Assembly (NCBI GenBank): GCA_024231375.1
Contig: JAAEQP010001170.1
Coordinates: 1 to 14,990 of the forward strand
Length of the DNA stretch: 14,990 nt
Direction of reading: 5' to 3'
DNA from: a bacterium
GTDB taxonomy: Bacteria > Hydrogenedentota > Hydrogenedentia > Hydrogenedentiales > SLHB01
Position 1 is the first letter of the stretch; each line of letters starts with the position of its first letter. Below the pieces are notes generated by a model. That model did no database searches, was not told the DNA's origin, and worked only from the letters and a program-made list of their open reading frames with translations. Of the stretch, positions 1 to 5,665 are shown piece by piece. The position numbers and the translations under genes were made by a program.

Positions 1-24
1 ACCGGACGCCGTTGGAGGGAAGTC

Positions 25-1383
25 ATGTTGAACCGCAGATCGTTTCTGAAGGGCGCAGTAGCCTCTGCGCCGTTGATTCTGTCGTCGAAGGCGTTTGGCC
101 AGAACGCGGCGCCGCCGAGCGAACAGGTGAAGGTGGGCCTTATCGGCCTGGGCGGCCGGTGTAAGCGTCTGGCGACCCACCCTGTCCCACGGATTCCCGG
201 GATGCGGGTGATGGCGGTGTGCGACTGTTTCCAGCCGCGCATCGACGCGTTCCTCAAGGCCACGAAGAAGGGCGGCGAGTGGAAGGGGTACACGGACTTC
301 CGCGAGATGATCGAGACGGAGAAGCTCGACGCGGTGATGGTCGAGACGACGACGCACGCCCGCGCGTGGGTGACGTGTCAGGCCATGGCCATGGGCGTGG
401 ACGTGTACATCGAGAAGCCAATGTGCCTAACCATCGCCGAAGGCCGTCATATGGTCAAGGTGGCGCGGAAGTACAAGCGCGTCACCCAGGTGGGCACGCA
501 GCAACGGTCCATCCCGCTCAACAACTGGGCCAGCGACCTGGTGTTGAACGGCGCCATCGGCAAGGTGTCGCATGTGTTGGCGCCGGATTTCGTAGGCCCC
601 TGCGTGTGGACGCCGAAACCAGGCCAGAAAATCCCGGGCGAGAATGGCGATAAGGCGTGGGACATCTGGACGAACCAGGCGGAATTCCGCCCGTTCCACG
701 CGGATCTGTACCGAGGCTGGTCCTCATGGTGGGCGTACGACGGCGGCGGCAGATGCTTCGGCGTGACGGGCTGGGGCACCCACAGTTACGACCAGATCGG
801 GCGTGGTCTGGGCACGAACGAGACCGGTCCCGTGGAAGTGCTGCTCGAGGAAGAAGTGGCCGATCGACGCACGGGCAAGTTTGAAGAGCGGGAGATCAGC
901 CCGGACGAGACCGGCGCGAACTACTACGGAATGGCCAAGAGCGTGGTGGGCCCGCGCGCCAAGGTGCTCATGACCTACGCCAACGGCGTGGAACTGCGCA
1001 TGCACCTCGACGGCGACTGGGGTCCGGGCCTGGGCTGCATCTTTGTCGGCGACAAGGGCCGCATCGAGATCAACCGCGACCACATCGCCGCCGACGACAA
1101 GGATCTGATCGCGGACGCGCCTCCGCCCCTGAAAGTCCCCGAGACCCAACCGCACATCGAAAACTGGTTGGAGTGCATCAAGACCCGCGAGACCTGCACC
1201 GCCGACATTGAATACGGCCAACGCAGTTCCAGCATCTGCTACCTGGTGAACATCGCGCGCGACGTAGGCCGCGTCGGCGAACCCCTGAAATGGGACCCCG
1301 CCGCCGAACGGTTCACCAACTGCGACGAAGGCAACGCTCTCGTCGACCGTCCCCGCCGCGAAGGCTGGGAATTGCCGGCGTAG
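25..1383 (+). CDS. Tat-exported Gfo/Idh/MocA family oxidoreductase
   Basis: Predicted NAD(P)-dependent oxidoreductase of 452 aa acting on a sugar or sugar derivative outside the cytoplasm. The N-terminus carries a twin-arginine signal (RRSFLKG, residues 4-10) followed by a hydrophobic stretch and a likely cleavage region near AFGQNA. The Rossmann fold begins near residue 35, with the dinucleotide loop GLIGLGGRC at 38-46. The family EKP motif is at 130-132 (Lys131 is the expected catalytic lysine), and the conserved GTHSYD segment with His253 and Asp256 lies in the C-terminal substrate domain. The start is supported by GGAGGG seven or so bases upstream. Tat-exported members of this family are abundant in Planctomycetota and relatives, where the cofactor is thought to be folded in before export. 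The gene ends at a strong hairpin and does not look co-transcribed with the next genes. The substrate is unknown. Confidence 0.93.
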   Translation: MLNRRSFLKGAVASAPLILSSKAFGQNAAPPSEQVKVGLIGLGGRCKRLATHPVPRIPGMRVMAVCDCFQPRIDAFLKATKKGGEWKGYTDFREMIETEKLDAVMVETTTHARAWVTCQAMAMGVDVYIEKPMCLTIAEGRHMVKVARKYKRVTQVGTQQRSIPLNNWASDLVLNGAIGKVSHVLAPDFVGPCVWTPKPGQKIPGENGDKAWDIWTNQAEFRPFHADLYRGWSSWWAYDGGGRCFGVTGWGTHSYDQIGRGLGTNETGPVEVLLEEEVADRRTGKFEEREISPDETGANYYGMAKSVVGPRAKVLMTYANGVELRMHLDGDWGPGLGCIFVGDKGRIEINRDHIAADDKDLIADAPPPLKVPETQPHIENWLECIKTRETCTADIEYGQRSSSICYLVNIARDVGRVGEPLKWDPAAERFTNCDEGNALVDRPRREGWELPA

Positions 1384-1406
1384 AGACGACCAAGGATAGT
1401 CCCTTT

Positions 1407-1440
1407 GGGAGCGGGAGCCCTGCGACGGGTTCCCGCTTCC
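1407..1440 (+). terminator. Hairpin terminator after the oxidoreductase gene
   Basis: The arms 1407-1420 and 1427-1440 pair over 14 bp with two G-U wobbles around the 6-nt loop TGCGAC. The hairpin starts 24 nt after the stop codon at 1383. A short T-containing run (TTCGTTTCGG) follows, so it is a plausible intrinsic terminator without a perfect U-tract. It separates the oxidoreductase from the pseudopilin/VWA cassette. Confidence 0.7.
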
Positions 1441-1485
1441 TTCGTTTCGGTGGCCCAGAAGCCCTCAACCGCCCTACTTCGCAAG

Positions 1486-1557
1486 GAAATGAACCTTCGC
1501 CCCTACCGCGCGTAGTAGAATGCAGCGGGTGGTAGTTTGCCTATGGAGAAACGAGAC
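1486..1557 (+). promoter_or_regulatory. Conserved 72-nt leader, copy 1
   Basis: This stretch matches 2713-2784 without any indel, about 49 of 72 bases identical by hand alignment. The best conserved blocks are GAARTGAACC, then 15 variable bases, then CGTAGTRGAATGCARCGGG, and finally the GGAG ribosome binding site and GAC before ATG. TAGAAT at 1516-1521 resembles a -10 box, but no convincing -35 was seen at the usual spacing. The alignment also decides the start of the following gene: ATG 1558 corresponds exactly to ATG 2785. Whether conservation reflects promoter function or only recent duplication cannot be told from two copies. Confidence 0.6.
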
Positions 1558-2325
1558 ATGGATGGTCGGAAACGGGGCTCATTGGCGTGGATCGAACTGT
1601 GCCTGATGATCGTCTTGGCGTGCGTGTTGGGGTTGATTGCGATGCCGAGCATCAGAGCGGCGTTGGAGGCCAACCGTCAAGCGAGTTGCCAAGCGAATCT
1701 GAAACAGCTTTGGCGCGTGTTCGCCATGTATAGCAACGAATCGCGGGGCGAGTTGTGGCCGCCGGTGAGTCCCGTGCCGGGCAACTGGGTGCCGGACATC
1801 GACGTGCTCTACCCCGAGTACGGCTCGGACCTGAACCTGTTCATCTGCCCCAGCCACCCGGACTCGAAACCCCACCGGTTCGAACTGCGAGACACGACCG
1901 AACACCCGTCCGCGAAGCCCGGCGACCAGCACCAGGACTGCCTGTCGTCGCGGTACTATGTGTATACGGGCTTCTTCATGACGGACAATTACACCGCTAT
2001 TGCCATTCACGACACGTTGTTGGACGGCGACTGGCAATCGTTGCGCGAGGCCGAACTCAAACCACCGTCGCCCGCCGCTCGCACGGCGAGCTACGCGCTT
2101 ATTGGTCCGACGAATTCCAGAGCCGTGATGTGGGACCGGATGGCGGTGGACCCGTCTCAGATCGCGCACCGGCCGTGGGGTGCCAACGTCCTGTACATGG
2201 ACGGTCATGTGGAGTTTCGGCAATACGAAGCCGACGATCCGGACCCCACATTCCCCGTCACCTACGCCGCGGCGGAGTTGTTCGGCCCGCTGCCGACCGG
2301 TCTCTCACCGGATTGCGGCCCGTGA
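1558..2325 (+). CDS. H-x10-DG pseudopilin-like protein, copy 1
   Basis: A 255-aa type II/IV pseudopilin-like protein of the kind annotated as prepilin-type H-X9-DG proteins (DUF1559-like). A short basic N-terminus (DGRKR) is followed by GSLAWIEL and a hydrophobic helix at about 12-33, the layout of a type IV prepilin. The mature part has FICPSHPDS (95-103), SSRYYVYTGF (130-139) and the C-terminal signature His204...Asp215-Gly216, with ten rather than nine residues between. The signal is degenerate: with Glu13 set at +5, residue -1 is Ser, and Gly is at -2. ATG 1558 is preferred to TTG 1537 or ATG 1543 because GGAG at 1545-1548 lies 9 nt upstream and because this ATG aligns with that of the paralogue at 2785. 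It is followed after 25 nt by the short membrane protein. The precise role is unknown; secretion, a surface filament or an adhesin complex are possible. Confidence 0.85.
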   Translation: MDGRKRGSLAWIELCLMIVLACVLGLIAMPSIRAALEANRQASCQANLKQLWRVFAMYSNESRGELWPPVSPVPGNWVPDIDVLYPEYGSDLNLFICPSHPDSKPHRFELRDTTEHPSAKPGDQHQDCLSSRYYVYTGFFMTDNYTAIAIHDTLLDGDWQSLREAELKPPSPAARTASYALIGPTNSRAVMWDRMAVDPSQIAHRPWGANVLYMDGHVEFRQYEADDPDPTFPVTYAAAELFGPLPTGLSPDCGP

Positions 2326-2350
2326 TGGGTTTGATGAGGAGAGCACAGTG

Positions 2351-2644
2351 ATGGCATCGGACCGAGACCGGAACGACGACACGGCGCGGTCAAGGTGGGC
2401 CACCAGAGGCCGCAGAGGCCCGCGCGTACACGTTATTGTGTTGGTTGTTGCCATCGCAATCGCCTCGGTGGTTGCAGTCTCTCAGAGGACGACACTGTCC
2501 GCCCCCCTGCCGAGAGGGGCACAACGCGATGCCACGACGCTACGGCAAGACCTGACCAGCAAGTCGGCTTGGGTGCCGTCGTACTCCCCGAAGCGGATAC
2601 GTGAGGAGATTCATGTGTTCGGAGGACCTCCCGGCACGCCGTGA
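2351..2644 (+). CDS. Truncated paralogue of the VWA protein N-terminus
   Basis: A 97-aa protein with a charged cytoplasmic N-terminus, one membrane helix (about 27-44, VHVIVLVVAIAIASVVAV) and a short outer segment. It is homologous to the first ~95 residues of the VWA protein at 3671: DATTLRQDL and KRIREEIHVF match DATSLRQLL and YRIREGIERFF, at the same distance from the membrane helix. It ends soon after that segment in the unrelated tail GGPPGTP. AGGAG at 2337-2341 is 9 nt before ATG 2351; GTG 2348 is an alternative start. VWA-gene-like DNA continues past the stop in another frame (2645-2690), so this is most likely a remnant of a full VWA gene that lost its body. It may still be expressed as a small membrane protein, since its reading frame and ribosome binding site are intact. 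Confidence 0.75.
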   Translation: MASDRDRNDDTARSRWATRGRRGPRVHVIVLVVAIAIASVVAVSQRTTLSAPLPRGAQRDATTLRQDLTSKSAWVPSYSPKRIREEIHVFGGPPGTP

Positions 2645-2690
2645 CAATCCCGCCAACGCCCCACTCCAATCCGCAGACACCATTCCGCCA
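2645..2690 (+). pseudogene. Out-of-frame VWA gene relic after the short gene
   Basis: Directly after the stop at 2642-2644 the DNA again resembles the VWA gene near 3967-4010: CAATCCCGCC occurs in both, followed by similarly spaced CAATCC/CCAATCC and GACA blocks. Read in the frame that fits, it gives NPANAPLQSADTIPP, comparable to NPAASAVAQSDSRP of the VWA protein (residues 100-113). The spacing from the last shared codon (the Phe TTC of RIRE...F) differs by 7 nt, so the short gene is frameshifted just before its stop. The similarity fades by about 2690, a little before the second leader. Confidence 0.55.
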
Positions 2691-2712
2691 CGCTCCCCTA
2701 TCCTTCCCTCAT

Positions 2713-2784
2713 GAAGTGAACCCTGTCCTCCCTTGCACGTAGTGGAATGCAACGGGCGGTGGATCGCCCGGGGAGGTATGGGAC
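2713..2784 (+). promoter_or_regulatory. Conserved 72-nt leader, copy 2
   Basis: Counterpart of 1486-1557 with the same length from GAARTGAACC to the start codon. It carries GGAGG at 2772-2776, 8 nt from ATG 2785. The -10-like box of copy 1 reads TGGAAT here (2743-2748), which is weaker. Together with the relic at 2645-2690 it fills the whole gap between the two units. Confidence 0.6.
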
Positions 2785-3597
2785 ATGAGCGAAGAGAATC
2801 GGGGTCAGGACGAAGCGGCCGAGTATCGTTCTGAGGTGCGGGAACCCAAACGACGAAACCGAATGTCGTGGGTGGAGTTGTTCATGGCCGCCATCCTGGT
2901 ATGCCTGATCGGTCTCCTGGCTCTACCGCAGGCAAAGGCGGCGATGGAATCCCACCGCAAGGCGAGTTGCCAGTCGAATCTCAAACACATGGGCATGGCG
3001 TTCAAGATGTTCGCGAACGAAGCCGTGGGCGAGAAGTGGCCGCCGGTCAGTCCGGTGCCGGGAAACTGGGTGCCCGCCATGGCGCAGTTCTACCCGGACT
3101 ACTGCAGCGACCTGGAGATGTTCATCTGTCCCAGTCATCCGGATTCGAATGAGCATCGGTTCAAACTCCGTGATACGGCGGAGCATCCTTTCGCGGAACC
3201 CGGCGACCAGCACCGCAACTGCGTGTCTTCGCGGTACTACGTGTACGCCGGTTTCTCGATGGGTGACGACTACGACGCCATCACGGTTCACGATGCGCTT
3301 CTGAGCGGCGATTGGGCCCTCATGCGGGACAGCGATCTCGCGTCACCCATGCCCTACGCCGTGGATATGCTTGGAGGTGTATCGGGTTCCGGGGTGGTCA
3401 TGTGGGACCGAATGACGACCGACCCGGCGCAGGTCGCGCATCGCCCGCTGGGAGCGAATGTGCTCTTCATGGACGGCCACGTGGAATTCATGCGATACGA
3501 CCCAGACGATCCCAACCCCACGTTTCCCGTGACCTACGTGTCGGCCGAGTTGTTCGAGGCGCTTCCCACTGGACTTTCGCCGGACTGCGGTCAGTGA
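2785..3597 (+). CDS. H-x10-DG pseudopilin-like protein, copy 2
   Basis: A 270-aa paralogue of the protein at 1558, with an N-terminus longer by 18 mostly charged residues. The hydrophobic helix is at about 29-48 after RMSWVEL. Shared blocks include WPPVSPVPGNWVP (85-97), FICPSHPDS (113-121), SSRYYVYAGF (148-157), VMWDRM (205-210), the signature HRPLGANVLFMDG (His219, Asp230) and the C-terminal LPTGLSPDCG. Differences cluster near 185-203. With Glu31 set at +5, position -1 is Arg, so the prepilin peptidase glycine is absent; the protein may stay uncleaved and membrane-anchored. The ribosome binding site GGAGG is well placed. It lies 73 nt before the full VWA gene, which suggests co-expression, and the duplication of both genes together supports a shared job. 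Confidence 0.87.
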   Translation: MSEENRGQDEAAEYRSEVREPKRRNRMSWVELFMAAILVCLIGLLALPQAKAAMESHRKASCQSNLKHMGMAFKMFANEAVGEKWPPVSPVPGNWVPAMAQFYPDYCSDLEMFICPSHPDSNEHRFKLRDTAEHPFAEPGDQHRNCVSSRYYVYAGFSMGDDYDAITVHDALLSGDWALMRDSDLASPMPYAVDMLGGVSGSGVVMWDRMTTDPAQVAHRPLGANVLFMDGHVEFMRYDPDDPNPTFPVTYVSAELFEALPTGLSPDCGQ

Positions 3598-3670
3598 TGC
3601 TTCATCGAACGAACCTCGGACAGCCATGTGAATCAAGCCCGGAAGGTCGGGCATGTGAAGGAGAGGAACG

Positions 3671-5596
3671 ATGAATACGCGGAACCAGAACGGAAGCGCG
3701 CAGGAAGCCAAGTCGGGCAAGACCCGGCGCCGCCAGCGCGCGCAATCGCGTCGCCGCATTGTGGTCATAACCATTGCCATTGCAGCCGTCGCGGCCGCGT
3801 TGGGCTACCAATGGACGGGGACCATCGAAGGACTGGCCCAGCCTGCAAATGGCGATGCTACCTCCTTGCGGCAGTTGCTGGTGAACAAGGCCTCAGGCCG
3901 CACGCCGCACTACAGCATCTACAGAATCCGCGAGGGCATCGAACGGTTCTTCATCAGCGACATCAACAATCCCGCCGCAAGCGCCGTCGCGCAATCCGAC
4001 AGCCGTCCGCGCCGAAGGTGGCGGAAGGGTCCGCCGCCTGTTCACCACACGGTCAACGTCACGGTGCAGCAGGCCCCACCGCCGCCTCCTGTGATCCACG
4101 TGCAACCGCCCGCGGTGGTCCAGGTTCAGGTGGCACAGGCCGATGTGGTGGCACCGACCGGGAGCGGTTGGGATCCCTTCAACACGGAGCAGTACGACCA
4201 CTACGAGGACAACCCGTTCAAGTGGGTGAAGGACGATCCCGTGTCGACGTTCTCAATCGATGTGGACACAGCGTCCTACTCGAACGTACGCCGCATGATC
4301 CAGATGGGCGCGCGCCCTCCGCGCGACGCGGTCCGTATCGAGGAGTTCATCAATTACTTCACCTACGACTATCCCGTGCCGGACAAGGACACGCCCTTCT
4401 CGGTGAACGTCGAGATGGCGTCCGCCCCGTGGCAGCCCGAGCACCGGCTGGTCCGCATCGGCCTGCGCGGATACGAGCCGCCCCAAGACGAGCGGCCGGC
4501 GTGCAATCTGGTGTTCCTCATCGACGTTTCCGGTTCAATGCGGCCCGCGAACAAACTGCCGCTGGTGAAACGGTCGCTCAAATACCTGGTGAAACAATTG
4601 GACCATCGCGACCGGGTGGCGTTGTGCGTGTATGCCGGCGCGGCAGGCATGGTGCTCCCCCCCACTTCCTGCTCGAAGAAGAGTGCCATCCTCCACGCCA
4701 TCAACCGGCTGGAAGCGGGTGGCTCGACGAACGGCGGGCAAGGCATCCATCTTGCCTACGACTTGGTGCGCCAAAACTTCCGAAGAGGGGCCGTCAACCG
4801 CGTCATCATCGCCACGGACGGCGACTTCAACGTCGGAACCACCGACCGGGGCGAGCTGATCCGTTTCATCGAGAAACGGGCCAAGGAAGGCGTCTTCCTG
4901 ACCACGCTCGGGTACGGATTCGGCAACATCAAGGACGGCACCTTGGAGCAGTTGGCCGACAAGGGCAACGGCAACTACGGGTACGTGGACAGTTTCGACG
5001 AGGCCAAGCGCATTCTTGGCAAGAAGATGGCCGCAACGCTGGTGGCCATCGCCAAAGACGTGAAGATTCAGGTCGAGTTCAACCCGACGGAAGCCGCGGG
5101 GTATCGCTTGATTGGATACGTCAACCGCATGCTGGCCCGCGAAGACTTCAACGACGACACCAAAGATGCGGGCGAGATAGGCGCGGGCCACACGGTGACC
5201 GCGCTGTACGAGGTAATTCCGGCCGGACTCGACGTGCCCGCGGCGTCGGTGGACCCGCTTCGGTACCAGACGGCGGCCGAGGAGAGCAGCGCCGCATGGT
5301 CCGGCGAATTGTTTCATCTGAAGCTACGGTACAAGACGCCCAGCGCGGACAAGAGCCAGTTGCTAACGACTCCGGTGCGCGACGCGAAGATCGCGTTCGA
5401 AGACGCGTCGCCCGACTTCCGGTTCGCCACCGCCGTGGCCACCTTCGGCATGATGCTGCGCGGCGCCACACCTAGTGAAGACCTGGACTTCGTGGCGGTC
5501 CACAAGTGGGCGAGAAGAACGATGGACGGCGAGACCTCCGAAGAACGCCGGGAATTCCTCGACCTCGTCGAGGCAGCGTCGGAACTCCAGGGCTAA
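3671..5596 (+). CDS. Membrane-anchored YfbK-type von Willebrand factor A protein
   Basis: A 641-aa protein anchored by one helix (about 29-45) after a strongly basic N-terminus. Next come a juxtamembrane segment (61-94, DATSLRQLL...YRIREGIERFF) shared with the truncated protein at 2351, a basic and proline-rich linker (111-165), a YfbK-type N-terminal domain (about 175-270), a VWA domain (about 278-440) and a YfbK-type C-terminal domain (about 450-615). The metal-ion-dependent adhesion site looks complete: DVSGS at 285-289, Thr353 in GGSTNGG, and Asp383 in ATDGD. VWA domains usually bind partner proteins through the metal site; the partner here is unknown, with the adjacent pseudopilin a natural candidate. 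AGGAG at 3659-3663 supports ATG 3671. A small hairpin (GCCCG/CGGGC, 3637-3652) sits just before the ribosome binding site and could tune translation. Confidence 0.9.
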   Translation: MNTRNQNGSAQEAKSGKTRRRQRAQSRRRIVVITIAIAAVAAALGYQWTGTIEGLAQPANGDATSLRQLLVNKASGRTPHYSIYRIREGIERFFISDINNPAASAVAQSDSRPRRRWRKGPPPVHHTVNVTVQQAPPPPPVIHVQPPAVVQVQVAQADVVAPTGSGWDPFNTEQYDHYEDNPFKWVKDDPVSTFSIDVDTASYSNVRRMIQMGARPPRDAVRIEEFINYFTYDYPVPDKDTPFSVNVEMASAPWQPEHRLVRIGLRGYEPPQDERPACNLVFLIDVSGSMRPANKLPLVKRSLKYLVKQLDHRDRVALCVYAGAAGMVLPPTSCSKKSAILHAINRLEAGGSTNGGQGIHLAYDLVRQNFRRGAVNRVIIATDGDFNVGTTDRGELIRFIEKRAKEGVFLTTLGYGFGNIKDGTLEQLADKGNGNYGYVDSFDEAKRILGKKMAATLVAIAKDVKIQVEFNPTEAAGYRLIGYVNRMLAREDFNDDTKDAGEIGAGHTVTALYEVIPAGLDVPAASVDPLRYQTAAEESSAAWSGELFHLKLRYKTPSADKSQLLTTPVRDAKIAFEDASPDFRFATAVATFGMMLRGATPSEDLDFVAVHKWARRTMDGETSEERREFLDLVEAASELQG

Positions 5597-5645
5597 GAGG
5601 ACGCGACTCGAGGCAAACGAAGCGACCCTACGCGGCAGCGGGGGC

Positions 5646-5662
5646 AGCAACGTCCCGTTGCT
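5646..5662. terminator. Hairpin between convergent VWA and toroid genes
   Basis: AGCAACG and CGTTGCT form a 7-bp stem with loop TCC, in the 69-nt gap between the VWA stop (5596) and the end of the minus-strand gene (5666). There is no U-tract on either side, so it is only a candidate bidirectional terminator. Nothing else is seen in the gap. Confidence 0.35.
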
Positions 5663-5665
5663 TCG

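Larger units (their letters stand above)
1486..4010 (+). repeat. Tandem duplication of a pseudopilin/VWA cassette
   Basis: Two diverged direct-repeat units lie head to tail. Unit 1 (1486 to about 2690) holds leader, pseudopilin and the truncated VWA N-terminus. Unit 2 (2713 to about 4010, with the VWA gene running on to 5596) holds the same parts in the same order. The leaders align without gaps and the pseudopilins are identical at well over half of their positions. Divergence is large enough that the event is not recent. Confidence 0.7.

Noticed and set aside
1537..1557. TTG 1537 or ATG 1543 as start of pseudopilin copy 1
   Set aside because: Alignment of the two leaders puts the start at ATG 1558, which also has GGAG at 9 nt; the earlier candidates lie inside the conserved leader.
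2180..2350. Extension of the short membrane protein back to 2180
   Set aside because: The added part overlaps the pseudopilin C-terminus in another frame and has no homology to the VWA protein; GTG/ATG 2348-2351 has a proper ribosome binding site.
2731..2750. Possible sigma54 promoter (TTGCAC...ATGCA) before pseudopilin copy 2
   Set aside because: The spacing between the GG-like and GC elements is about five bases too long for sigma54, and the -24 half is not conserved in copy 1.
3628..5475. 615-codon plus-strand frame overlapping the VWA gene
   Set aside because: Arg- and Gly-rich shadow in another frame; the overlapping frame encodes a complete VWA protein with intact metal-site motifs.
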